A DNA stretch of 64,000 nucleotides, taken from the NCBI GenBank assembly GCA_965153455.1, contig OZ234502.1, positions 12,803,495 to 12,867,494 of the forward strand, written 5' to 3'. The position numbers and the translations under genes were made by a program. Positions 9,995 through 21,484 of the stretch are shown piece by piece. A model generated the notes under the pieces. That model did not search any database. It was not told the origin of the DNA and was given only the letters and a program-made list of their open reading frames with translations. Every line of letters starts with the position of its first letter. The first letter of the stretch is position 1. Origin of the DNA: Sphagnum compactum. Lineage: Eukaryota > Bryophyta > Sphagnopsida > Sphagnales.

Positions 9995-10330
9995 GCTCAT
10001 CGTGCTCTTTGATACAATTGGGAAACTCTCAATCAATGAGTAGGGTTGCATCGAGGCGGTTTCGTCTAATGTTTAGACATGTAGTGCAAGAGTTATTGAA
10101 TTGATTTTAATTTTTTTCAAAAATTGGGGGCACACCTTTGGTATTATTGGAAAGTGGTCAATGAGTAGGATTCTATGGAGGTAATTTTGGAATATTTAGA
10201 CTTAAGGTGCAAGGGATATTGAATTTTGAATTTTATTCAAAATTCAATAAAAATTCCAAAGTTAAATTCAATTAGTTGGGTATCAAGTTCACACTTGGGC
10301 CAATAATGGGTGTAGGCCACACTATTATAA
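9995..10330 (+). repeat. Decayed dispersed repeat with an internal direct duplication
   Basis: Two diverged copies follow each other, each with CAATGAGTAGG, then TTTAGAC, GTGCAAG and TATTGAATTT (near 10033 and 10160). The same string order recurs at 27880-27980. The tail TTCACACTTGGGCCAA (near 10290) recurs near 28641. This marks a transposable-element family that I cannot name. Confidence 0.6.
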
Positions 10331-11842
10331 TTATAATCTCATATTAAGGAAGATTATTTCTATGTATCAAATAAAAGAGATAATCTGAAATGCAATTATG
10401 TTTAAAACTAAGTAAGATTAATGTGAATACTATGGCATGAACCTCCTCTCTTTTACACCTTGGGAAATAATGAGTTGTGTTTGGTGTGGTCCCATTTGAG
10501 GTGTTTCTCATTGGGAATTGAAAATTGTCCGGCCACTTGGGACCACACCTAAGTTATGGCGGACTTCAGTTCCTTCAAAAGTGACTTGTAGTGGCCATTG
10601 CACTCCTTTGATGTCCCACCAAAAATGCCCATCCCTTGTGAATGTATATAGATGGTACAAGATCACAAAAGCATGGAATAGAAACTGAAGACAAAATCCT
10701 AAGAGCATCGAACAAAGCAAAGTATAAAGTTTGTGGGCTAGGATCTAAATTCGCGATACATCGGAAACCCAATTTGACCAAATAAAAACCCTAAAAAAAC
10801 ACAAAGTCTCAAACCCTAATTGTCCGAACTTAGAAACCCCCCTTCATTGGGTCAACTATTGCATTGCCATGCCCAACATCGTCTACAAGTGGAGCCACTC
10901 TTCAAAAACCCCATCAAACAAACAAACAAACAAAATTGAGGTCCTTGGGGAAACTGAAGACTAGAATGAAGCAAAAAGTAGAGATTTCTTTTCAATAAAA
11001 GAAGAGGGAGAGTGCATAGTTGGGTGGGGTACAAGGGTGTCATGAATTTCAAGGTCTATGAAATCTTTGTTTTGGAGAAGTTAAGGCCATCCATTCATTC
11101 ATCCATCCATCCATCCATCCATCCATCCTCCCCCCAATAAGCCAAAGATTTGGACCAAATCTAGGTGTATAATCATAGGCCCCATTAAGCACACTAAAAT
11201 CCAATTGCACGTGGTGGATCTAACCAGGGTTTAAACTTTAAACCCAAACCAAAGTGGACCCATTGTGAAAAGAAACATACTGGGCCAGCCTTTGTGCTCC
11301 ATCCCCCCCCAAAAAAAAACAGGCTGGGCAAGTGGCTCAAAGATCTATGTGGTCCCCTTCCTTTGGAGGCATCCAAACAAGCAAACAAACAAAAAAGCCT
11401 AAACACTAAACCCTAAACCCATATGTGGTCTTTTTTGACACTAACCCACCATATTTGGAAGGCCACAAAAATAGGGGTTTTTTTAAATGGGCAATGTAGC
11501 ATCACAAGCAAAAAAGGTACCCATTTCCATGGAGAGGGTTTTAAGTATTAACCTAAAGTGGGCCAACATAACATGGGTGACAAACAAACACATTTAGGAA
11601 CATAATAAATTCCTGGCATCCAAAGAGATGAAGTGAATAGGCAACCCAAAAGGGCCTTCTCTTTTCTACTTTGGTGAGAGGGGTGGAGGTTTGGATATTG
11701 AAGATTTTTATGTTCCCAATGTGTTCCCATCAAACAGTAGGGGTGTGGATGTGGGATGTGAATGTGGATGAATGGTGGTGGGGAGGAGGGGAGCACTGCA
11801 AATGAATGATGAGAAAGGATGATGGTTCGGAACATGGGTTCC
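10331..11842. other. Intergenic DNA with simple repeats
   Basis: A (CATC)n run lies at about 11091-11127, (AAAC)n at 10916-10934 and a telo-motif CTAAACCCTAAACCC near 11406. Short open frames here lack family resemblance, biased composition or splice context. Confidence 0.5.
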
Positions 11843-12032
11843 CCTTTGGAACAGGCCCTGGTAGCGCCCAGTACCACCTGACATGTTCCACTTTGGAACA
11901 GGCCCTGGTAGAACCCATTATTACCACCTGACATGTTCCACTTCGGAACAGGCCCTGGTAGGACCCACTACCACCTGACATGTTCCACTTTGGAACAGGC
12001 CCTGGTAGAACCCATTATTACCACCCGACGGA
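11843..12032 (+). repeat. 47-50-bp minisatellite, four copies
   Basis: The unit carries TTTGGAACAGGCCCTGGTAG, a variable CCCA(TTA)n part, and ACCACCTGACATGTTCCAC. Length differences come from an extra ATTATT in copies 2 and 4. TTCCACTTTGGAA at each junction is an inverted repeat. Confidence 0.85.
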
Positions 12033-12066
12033 AACGGCATCTCAACTCACCATACCCATGTTCTGT

Positions 12067-12091
12067 TATACATACATACATACATACATAT
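12067..12091 (+). repeat. (CATA)n microsatellite
   Basis: Five to six CATA units lie between the two minisatellites. Confidence 0.85.
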
Positions 12092-12189
12092 AACCATAAT
12101 TCTCAAATTTTGGGGGGGCAAAAAGGCCAAATACCTACTCAAATACCCACCAGTTCTTTCATGAAATGCAATGGTTCTTTGAGGTTCTT

Positions 12190-12785
12190 GTAATACCCGG
12201 TGTTAGCAATTCTTTGAAGTCTTTTTTTTTCTTGTAAAAAAAAATACCCGGTACTAGCGATTCTTTGAGGTTTATTTAAATACCCGGTCCTAGCGGTTCT
12301 TTGAGGTTCTTGAAATGCCCGGTGTTAGTGATTGTTCACGGTTTTTGAAATATACCTAGTACTAGCCATTTGTTTGGTGTTTTTTAAATACCCGGTATTA
12401 GTGATTCCTTGAGGTTCTTGAAATACCCGGTGTTAGCGATTCTTCGCGGTTTATTAGCGAAAATACCCGGTACTAGCAATTCTTTTTGGTGTTCTTGAAT
12501 ATGCAGTCCTAGCGATTCTTCGAGGTTTTTGAAATACCCGGTACGAGCAATTCTTTGAAGTTCTTTTAAGATGCCCGGGTAATAGTGATTCTTTGAGGAT
12601 TTTCAAATACCCGGTACTAGCAATTCTTTGAAGTGTTTTTAAATACCCGGTACTAGTGATTCTTTGGGGTTTTTGAAATACCCGGTATTAGCAATTATTT
12701 GAGGTTTTTTATTTTCAAATACCCGGTACTAGTGATTCTTTGAGGGTTTTGAAATACCTGGTGCTAGTGATTCTTTGATTCTTTG
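12190..12785 (+). repeat. About 36-bp tandem array with TACCCGGTA core, about 16 copies
   Basis: Each unit has AAATACCCGGTACTAGCGAT then TCTTTGAGGTTTTTG. The centre TACCCGGTA is nearly palindromic, and the next bases alternate between CTAG and TTAG. Copies diverge by 10-20 percent by eye and spacing varies from about 34 to 41 bp. The array lies between a (CATA)n run and AT-rich DNA. Confidence 0.85.
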
Positions 12786-12789
12786 ATTT

Positions 12790-15700
12790 TTTTTGAATTG
12801 TTAGGAAAAAAAATTCAATTAGGTTGTCAATATTAATTTATATTTTAAAGTTAAGAACCACTTGGTATGCATAAGGATCGGGTTTTTATTTTAGAAAAAA
12901 AAAATCATCATTATTATTAGTTTCATAATATCTACAAATTGTTTCACATTAAACAAAGCTTACTAAAATGACCTTGATAAAAGAACTAACAAGTAACTTG
13001 ATTAACATCATGACACAAAACATAACATTGCAAAAGCAGATTATGACAGAGAATTAGGGTTGATGAAACCCTAATTGGATGTAATTTTTATATTGTTGAC
13101 TACCAAAAGCGCAAGATGACAAAAGTTGCACTCATTCATTGATGGGGAAGAGAAAAGATATTATGTGGACAACTTGTTTTGCTTTTTTTAACATTTGTTT
13201 CTTGGAGGTTATGTTTGATAACATTGTAATGGTGATTAGGTGTTTTGACAACGTTTGGCATGGGTTTTGTGTTTACTATGTTGATTTCTAGATGAATTTG
13301 GATTGTTGTCAAAATGATGTTGTGATGTTTTTTTGGGAGGATGCTCATCTTGGAGCTTGGTGATTCATAATATATGAATGGCACCACAAAATGTGTGTCG
13401 ACATATGAAACCGAGTTTTTTTTTTTCCTTGTGTTTGCATAATATTTGTAGTTTCAGCGAAGGAAGCAAAGAAATAGTTTGACAATTTTTAGAACATTAA
13501 AATGACAATAAAAGAAGAAGAATGTATGATTGTTTCTAATCACCTTGTTGGAGACATGGTTTTCCATTGTGCCATATGCTTCAGGAGAAAAGAAATAGAA
13601 GTAGCAATACACTTAGGGATCACATTGAGAGAAGTGCTAAAAACTCCTAGGGATTTTAGGAGCAATCAATGATAATTTGAATAGTGATGTGTTGGGTTTA
13701 CTTCGGGAATTTGTGGGAATTGTGTTGAATATGCAATTTAGGGAGAGAGAGCATCCACAATTGTAGAAATCTTTAAATGGAAAGTGTGGTTTCTAAAGGT
13801 TTAGCTTATTATGTGAAAATTTGTTGATGGTCCATTTGGTTCATTGTTTCTATTTTGTCCAACCCCTTGAGTTGTTATATGTTTCATTGTCACTTTCTAA
13901 AAGCAAATGCAACTTGTTATGTTAAAATGTGTTGGGGTTTTTGATGTGGTCCAAGCTCATGAATTGATCTATGTATGTATGGGGGTATGGCCCTACCCAC
14001 TTGCTCAAGACAAAATTCCATGAGAGTTGTGCATGGGTCTTTGTGATTGTTGAAATTGCCAAGATTATGACTAGTGGGCTCATTGAAAGAGAAGTTAGAG
14101 TGAGTGATCACTTCATGACCCATAGATTATATTTGACTCAGATAAACTAACAAGTAATTTGACATTATAGCATAAACATTATCACTATGTGAAAATGTTC
14201 TTGTGTTTATGCAAGTATTGACCTGTTGATTGTAATAGTTGTGTTTTGTGTTGAGACTATTTCTTCTCACCTTTTTTTGGTTACACCCCAAATATATTCA
14301 ACATAAGCGCAACAAGCTTTTTCACATAACAACCAAGAAAATTTAAGCAACCCATTTGCATTTCAATGCAAGATTTATTTTAACCAACATCATCATTAAG
14401 GTTGAGTAATCACATTTTAGGCTTATAACACAAAAATTAAGTGTGGATAACATTGGAAAACAACAAAGTAGTGAAATTCAACCAACTTTGAACTATTGTA
14501 GTATCTTGGTAGCTTCGGCATAAATTAAATTTTTTACAAATTTGTTGAAATTTTTATAAATTTATTTTTTTAATTTGTTGAACTTTTGAAAAATACGTTA
14601 AGATATAAAAGTTTGATCTTTGGTCGTCTTGAAGGGAGGATATAAAATAGAGGTCCACCTTATCACTAAAACATTTCAAATTGTTTGAAATAAACGTCCA
14701 TTACGATAATTTTATTCTTTACTGTCGAAATTTTCAAAATTAAAATCCCAAGTGCCAAACCAGGAAACTAAAGTTAAATTAATTATTTGATAGTTGTGTG
14801 TTGAATATGTCAAGGTACTACAATATGTAGAAGAGTGAAATGAAAAACAATTCCCCTAGCATGTTAGACTTCCCAAGGATGCGAACGATATCCCATCATA
14901 CAAAAATATTATTTAGGCAATTTACCTATAATTTCAAATCTTAAAAGAGTTTTTCACTTTCGCCTTCTTGTATTGCTATACTAGCATTTAAACAATGGCT
15001 CATTAGGATACAAGTGGTGTCTCATCTAAAGCCAAAACAATTCAAAAGTGATGAAATTCACATTCTTTGTCTTGGTATCCAACCAAGAATTGTAAAATTT
15101 GATGATGTTATTGTGTGTTTGTACAAATATAAGATCTTGGGCAACATTAACTTGCTTTTAATATGCCTCCAATTGTTGGGAAAGTTGCACATTTTTCTCG
15201 TCTTCCTTTCAATCCACACCCCAATTCACACTTCACACAAGTTGATAGTTAGAAACCAACAAAGAATCATCAATGCCATTCATGACATGGAAGCTCTACA
15301 AGATGACAACAATTGTTCACCATCATGACCACCATTCAAGGATTTTGCAACAATCTAGTGTAAAAAATAGTGACCTCAAAATTGACTTGATAACAAAATT
15401 TAAAGAAAAAATGAAAGGGACACAAATGCACTTTGAAGCAAAAAGTAGGGAGCTTGTTTTTTATTACAAATACAAACAAATCCCTCAATTGTGGCTATAG
15501 AAGCAACCTAACACACTCTTGGGATGTGAAGCATTTTGGTGTAGAAAACAATCACTTCAAGACTCATTTGGCACAAGATTCGAACAAGAAATGGAAGGCA
15601 CATAAATGCACTTTAAAACATAAATTGGGTTATGGGTTTGAGGAACTTCTTATGATTGTAAACATAAACATAATCTTAAATTGTGTTAAAGTCTAAAATT

Positions 15701-16340
15701 AACTTAAGAATTCTATGACTTTGCAACATTCTAGTGTAAAAAATAGTCACCTCAAAATTCAAGACAAAAGCAACAAGCAACCCTATACCTTCAAGCACTC
15801 ATATGTAAACATGAACTTCATGAGCAAATTGCCCCAATGATTTCAAACACACAATGTTTCCATAATTGAAAGAAAAAATTGAAGGAGGGTTCGCAAATTG
15901 AAAAAGACCATATGTACACATACATTTATGACAAAAGAAAGGACCAAATTTTCTCATAGAATTTGATTCAATTGTTGAAAGTAGATCATTGAGAACACAT
16001 TCAAAGCAGTCAAATCCTCACATAGTTCTTTGAGCTCCAACTCTAAATTTGTCCTTTCATTCATTCAATTAACACTCTCAATGGCATTCAAGGATTGAAG
16101 ATGGCATCCATTGAAAAGCCAAAGCCCTTTAAAGGATTTGTTTATCTATCTTTATTCATTAACAAAAGACCATCAATGAAAGCTAAGAGGAAGGATTCAA
16201 ACACATTTGCGTGATATCATTTTAGGGTTCTAGGTTTTAAGTATTGGGAAACATAAATGAATGAAATGATTAAAACGAATGAAAGTTGAATAAGTCATTG
16301 ACTTGGGTAAATTTGAGTTGTCATCACCTTGATATAAGTA
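12790..16340. other. AT-rich intergenic DNA, no gene recognised
   Basis: Frames of 68-104 codons occur but show no family resemblance, no repeated homology on splicing, and ordinary AT-rich composition. A short direct repeat with CTAGTGTAAAAAATAGTGACCTC/CACCTC lies near 15355 and 15731. I see nothing else to support. Confidence 0.45.
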
Positions 16341-16341
16341 G

Positions 16342-16505
16342 GGTATTACTTTTTGTGAAAGTAATACCTTGCTAGTAAGGTATTTTGGGTTATTAAAGAT
16401 TTTAATACTAGGTTTCTACCTAAGTATTAACAATACCAAATTTGGGAAGTAGGTTATTGAATACTCAGAATTGAACCTGGGTTAATTTTCAATAATGAAC
16501 CTACT
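16342..16505 (+). repeat. Cluster of overlapping perfect and near-perfect hairpins
   Basis: GGTATTACTTT (16342-16352) pairs with AAAGTAATACC (16358-16368). The second arm can instead pair as AATACCTT (16363-16370) with AAGGTATT (16377-16384), so the two hairpins exclude each other. Downstream TAATACTAGGT...ACCTAAGTATTA forms a third hairpin. AGTAGGTTATTGAA (16448-16461) pairs with 16488-16505 around a 4-nt bulge. This is probably a foldback/MITE relic. Confidence 0.7.
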
Positions 16506-16509
16506 AATT

Positions 16510-17900
16510 AAATTTAATATAATTATCATGGCATAGGTGTTGTGTATTTTACACCTTTTATTTTCATCAATTTGACTACGTAGTGTGTTAAATGCACAAG
16601 AACCTTGGGTCATTGAGCTCCTACAGCCATCCAAATTTCATTTGCACTCCTTCTTTTAGGTCATTTCAATTTCACTTTAATTGGGATACTTTTGCAAAGG
16701 TGAATGATGAACTTGGATTTAATGGTCAAAACTCCACATCAAAATCCAAATTAGTCTTCATTTCTTCATTCCAAAATTTCGTGTTTTGCTCGAAGAAATT
16801 GGTAACTAGGGCATTATTGCTTAAACAAGGGAATTTTACTCAAATCGAGTCTCCAAAAAAAATAAATTAATTTTGATTATTTGATACCCACACATGAGAC
16901 CCAATTTTTTTCTTTTTGAAAATTCACAAACAAGCTCTCGGGTCGGTTAATTGGAAAAAGGAGAAGAATTGACCAACAAATGGTTCTCACTTACAAGAGA
17001 GCACACACCCATGATGCTTGTAAGGGGCCAGGGTGAGGATGAGGACGAGAAAGAGGAAAGTACTCATTAGTGCTGTCAAAAGGGAAGGCCCAAAACTTGC
17101 AGCCAAAAAGGAAAGGAAAGAAAGGAAAGGAAAGGAAGTATGTAAGTATCTTAGTAATCAAAACTCTTGTGCATGGTGATAAGAATTTGGCACCAATAAG
17201 TAATCAATTTCTTGAGTAGTAGTAGTAGTAGTAGTAAAAGGAAGGAAGGAATGAAGGAAGGTTGGTTTGCACTTTGCACTCAAGAATGATGGGGCTCAGT
17301 TAAACAAAAGGCTGCAAACAAAACATGCAAAACCTAATCATGGTGTCTGGAAGGGCAGAATCCAGATGAACAAATAGGCTACATTTGCTTTCAATTGTTG
17401 TTTGTTGTTGTTGTTACTCCTTTGACTTTGAAGGTGGATGAAGGTGGATGAATATATATATATATATAGATATATATCTTGGTACATTGTGATTGTTGTG
17501 GCCCTAGCCTTGAACATGTCTACCCATATGTATTCTTCGGGTACACTCACATGCATTGTTGCAAAATGCAAAGTTCCTAGTTCTTACCCATGTTGTTGGG
17601 TGGGTCTCGACTTTCAAGAAAAACTTTTGGTTGGTTTTTGGTTTTTTTTAAAATAAATTAGAATGGTTCTAGTTTTGGTCCTTGAAAGATAAGTTTTGGT
17701 TTCGGTTTTAGGGTTTAGGGTTTAGGTAACCTCCCACCAACACTTGTTCCTATACCCCCTTGTTACCCTTGCTAATTTTTTCGGAACATTTTGGCCATGA
17801 TGCTTATGGTCATGGTGATGCTTGCTTGTGCAAAGAAGAATTCCAATGGTTAAACTATGGTTAAACTATGGTCATTGTACCTAGATTTTAAGAAGACCTC
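16510..17900. other. Intergenic DNA with simple repeats
   Basis: Contains (AAAGG)n at 17105-17136, (AGT)n at 17216-17235, a TATATA run near 17454-17478 and a two-unit telomere motif at about 17708-17725. No gene is seen. Confidence 0.5.
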
Positions 17901-17903
17901 GGC

Positions 17904-18065
17904 AAGGGTGGTGTACGAGGTTCAAATTTCTAGAGCTCAAAATATTTTCATGGGTTCAAGGGTGGTGTACGAGGTTCAAATTCCTAGAGCTCAAAATATT
18001 GTCATGGGTTCAAGGTGTTGTACAAGGTTCAAATTCCTAGAGCCCAAAATATTTTCATGGGTTTG
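17904..18065 (+). repeat. 54-bp tandem repeat, three copies
   Basis: Copies start at 17904, 17958 and 18012 (period 54). The unit includes GTGGTGTACGAGGTTCAAAT and CTAGAGCTCAAAATATTTTC. The plus frame reads an 18-residue repeat (VVYEVQIPRAQNI), a consequence of the multiple-of-three period. Confidence 0.85.
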
Positions 18066-18289
18066 CCCCCTCCCCACCAAATCTCTCCTCAAGGGGAGAG
18101 AGGAGAGGATAGGATAGGGTCTATTTGTGGCAATGATATTAGGCTATGTGAGGAGGAGGAGGATGTGGTGAAATCCTTTGGGAAATGGACTCAAAATGTG
18201 ACAAGAGAGGGTGTTTTGTTCAACATGTGCATTGCATTGTCCAAAGTTGTTTAGAGGAGACCCACAAAGACAAATGGGTCTAGTACCAA

Positions 18290-18540
18290 TTCTTGTCTAT
18301 AGACATGGGCAAGGCCCGAGTGAACCAAGCACCCATGTTGGTGGTACCTTCACCTTCTTTTTTGAGTGAGGCCTCTTACTAGTGACCATATTAAATTAAG
18401 CCCCCAAAAATTGTTAGATTTGAACTACTCCGAAACCCTAATTTAGTATTGGATATTTGTAATATTTAGAAATAATTTAAATTTAATTTTGGGATTTTTT
18501 ACCACGGTACCAACCGTGGGTACCGGTTTGCCTTAGGCCA
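18290..18540 (-). repeat. Dispersed repeat, copy B (inverted relative to copy A)
   Basis: This is the reverse complement of the sequence order seen in 6484-7085, with one copy of the unit that is doubled there. At its end CCACGGT (18502-18508) and ACCGTGG (18513-18519) form a short perfect stem. Confidence 0.65.
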
Positions 18541-19485
18541 AAACAAGGCTTCGACATCAACAACCAATGTTCATGTGATCCCAATTCGAGGTTTCTCTAG
18601 GGGCCTTCTTATCAAACATCTCCAAGCCTTTTTTTCATGTGTGTTGGATTTTTTTGGATGTTGAAATTTCTGAATGTGTTCTCAATGGGTTCCCAACATG
18701 TTCCCAATAGCATCTCACTTACTCTCATACCTATGCTTTGCCCAACTTTGTCCTCTTGGAATGTATATAAGTGAACAAATATTGGGACTCATTTGTTTCT
18801 ATGTTTGGAGTGAATACTTTCTATATTGGGGGGTGGCTCCAAAGTTTGTGAACTTTTTGTGATGGGCCAATCAAAGAAGCTCTTTGCCCAAAAAAACTTA
18901 TGAACTTGGAAGGTAGGGCTTACCCAGGCCCTCCAGCAAAGTTAAGTACTGTTAAATAAAATTGGAGTAAATTGTAATAAAAATTAATTTTATATTTATT
19001 TTCATTTATTTATTATTTATTATTTAATTTATTATTTAATTATTTATTTTTGGGACGTAAACCTGACAAAGATTTAGGTCATAGGCCATAGGAATTGCAA
19101 TGGTTAGATCAAGGCTGCTGCACCGACCAATGTTAGATTTGGATGAAAAATGAGAAAAAATCAACCTTGAAATTTTAGATTTTCTAGTTTCAGGCAATCT
19201 TTCGAGTTGCAAGTTTTGGGAGACTTGGATTAAAATGTTGTGCTCAATTTATTGTAAAACTTTTGTGGTAAATAGAAAACATGCATATGAGTCATGTGAA
19301 AGAAAATTGTTCACGAAAAGAGTTGAAATGAATGAGTAATGGATGATCAAAGTTGGTCATCTAAAAAGAAGTCTAAATGAAGTTGATTTTCAAATGTTTA
19401 GTGCAAACCAAAATCTTGATAGTTTGGAATTGCAATAGGAATAACATACCATCGTCTTATTCAACTCTTATTTACAAAAAAATGT
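18541..19485. other. Intergenic DNA, partly shared with 62430-62640
   Basis: GTTCCCAACATGTTCCCAAT followed by AGCA-C-CACTT near 18688-18720 recurs near 62458-62518. GGGCCAAT motifs follow in both places. A TTTATTTATTATTTA tract lies at 19000-19050. No gene is seen. Confidence 0.45.
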
Positions 19486-19489
19486 TGAA

Positions 19490-19760
19490 AACATTGGGCA
19501 ACAAAACTTCTCAATGACTTTCACAAATCAATGTTGCACAAAGCTACCCAAAGCTTCCTATCATACTAGGCAGCCCACAAATTCTTTTGTAATATCGGGC
19601 AACAAAACTTCTCACTAATTTTGACATCAATGTTGCACAAAGCTACCCAAAACTTGCTATAATGCTGGGCAGCCCAAAACCTCTTATATAATCTTCCTAT
19701 CGTGCTGGGCAGCTCACAAATTCTTTTATAATATTGGGCAACAAAACTTCTCACTGATTT
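19490..19760 (-). repeat. Degenerate tandem repeat, unit about 100-140 bp, about 2.5 copies
   Basis: GGGCAACAAAACTTCTCA recurs near 19496, 19597 and 19736. CAATGTTGCACAAAGCTACC recurs near 19530 and 19628. GGGCAGCCCA or GGCAGCTCACAAATTC recurs between them. A minus frame (19566-19754) reads through with Cys/Trp-rich peptides but no recognised family. Confidence 0.7.
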
Positions 19761-20289
19761 TCACTTCGCTATAATATTTCTAAAGGATTTTTTCTTATGT
19801 TCATGGTTTCTTTTGGCAATGATTTTTTTTAACATGAGGGACTTCGATATCTCTTCATCAAGTAATGACGAAAAAATGTTTTGAAGGATACACATGTAGT
19901 ATCCAATTGTGTTTACATCTACAATTGTGGGTGCTAATTGATTGGAGTTATTCAACATAAATGAGCTAGATCCAAAGTGTTGGACAATTAGTCAACCAAG
20001 ATTTGGGTGTTTGGGATGTGTCTACATTGCAAACAACTCCATGTTTGTTCAAAACTTTAACAAACTATATTTTGTCAAAGTTTGATGAACTACTAAAATA
20101 AAACGGTCTCCACCATTTAGGCCCATGTGAAATACATAGGTAAAAAATCACATTGTGGTAGGGTGACTAACTAAGTTGATCCAAAATAGCAATTGATTTA
20201 GTTCACTTTATACATGAAACATGACAATGTGATTATTTATAACACATTCTTATGAAACTAGAACAATAGTGCAATGTGTAATAATGTAA

Positions 20290-20680
20290 TTTTTATTACA
20301 TCTTGCATTAATGAAGCCATGGGTGACGAGATTTGATGATCTACTCTTGAGGAATGGGCTACCTTTGGTACACATATCCCAAAGTTCCAAGGTTGTATTA
20401 GATTATTGATGGGACTTTCATCAAGATCCATAAACCTTATAACAATGATGTCCACAAGTCATGGTTCAATATGGATTGTTCATTTACTTGGATAACAAGT
20501 ATCTTGGTTCTTTCCATGATGTGAACATTTTGCATGAGTTGCACTTGTACAAAAATTGGCATCATTTTTTTTTACATATAAATGAGTATTTGGAGTACTT
20601 GTTGGAGGACCCAAATCATATGGTTGAAGAAATGTTTGTGATGCAGTGGGTTTGGGAAGTACAAGCTACCCCTGACATGA
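20290..20680 (+). pseudogene. PIF/Harbinger (HARBI1-like) DDE transposase relic
   Basis: Conceptual translation in two frames gives, in the right order, a segment THIPKFQGCI, then IDGTFIKIHKPYNNDV (from 20405), then after a frameshift near 20470 LFIYLDNKYLGSFHDVNI, then EYLLEDPNH. PIF/Harbinger nucleases show xIDGTHI at the first catalytic Asp and a GSxHDxxV motif at the second, followed by YLLxDxxY. The candidate catalytic Asp residues are those of IDGT and FHD; the third acidic residue is not identified. A stop precedes IDGT and the frame shifts by one base, so the gene is broken. It is a plausible relative of the source that mobilised the two TTA/TAA-flanked MITEs here. Confidence 0.7.
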
Positions 20681-21021
20681 CCTAGACACATGGAAAACAT
20701 ACAATAAAATACAAATGGAGTGGGAAATTGGGGGTTGAAATAAAAATGGAAAAGACTAATAAAACATTTGATTCTACAAAGGAAAATTATAAGATCACTT
20801 GTTCTAAGTACAACTATTCTGATTAAATTCCTACACATAGGTTGCCTAAACTTCATGTACAAAATCATTTGTGACCAAATAAATTACCTAATTAACTACA
20901 ACTATGATGGGGACTTTCAATTACAAATCTAAAACATCCTTAACTTTTGCGTTAAATTTTTATTTATAAAAACTTTCAAGTGTCTAATTGCTTTGAAATT
21001 GTTAAATTTCACACGTCTCTT

Positions 21022-21480
21022 CTATTCTATGTTAACCTCCATTTTTTCTTTAATCAAAGTTCTTTGATCCTCATTTTTGACCACCATGTCTTGTGCCATG
21101 TTGGCAAAGTTGTTGGATTGTGATTGCAACATTTTCACCTTTGTATATGTCTTGCCATTTGAAGTATGTGCAAAAACAAAGCCTGAACTAGATGATGGAA
21201 TAATTGTTAGTTCATTTACAAACTCATAGACCATATGAGGAGTATTGGGCATTGCTATTATAGGTGGGGTAAATATACCATCAATCACATTCTACCACCT
21301 TTTCAAAACATTTCAAGTGGCATGTCCATTTGTTGCCATTAATTGTGCAAATAGTTCTTCACTCTACAATACAACTCTTTCACTCCCCTCCTCATTGGAT
21401 GACTCAATCTTCAATTCTTTCAAAACATGTTGGAATCAATCCTTCAAAATGTCCTCTTGGAAGGAAATATTGAAATAATT
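21022..21480 (-). pseudogene. Possible decayed second ORF of the transposon
   Basis: The minus strand from 21480 to 21022 reads as one long frame broken by about four stops: KELKIESSNEEGSE, then SEELFAQLMATNGHAT, then a clean stretch ending in a Gln/Lys/Glu-rich coiled-coil-like tail (NEDQRTLIKEKMEVN). PIF/Harbinger elements usually carry a second gene with a Myb/SANT-like domain, often divergently placed. No Myb motif is visible, so the link rests on position only. Confidence 0.3.
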
Positions 21481-21484
21481 GCCT

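Noticed and set aside
12190-12785. CRISPR array
   Set aside because: Units are degenerate throughout with no conserved-repeat/unique-spacer pattern, in a plant nuclear sequence.
16470-16495. tRNA B-box-like GGTTCAATTC on the minus strand
   Set aside because: No matching T stem, A box or acceptor stem could be built around it.
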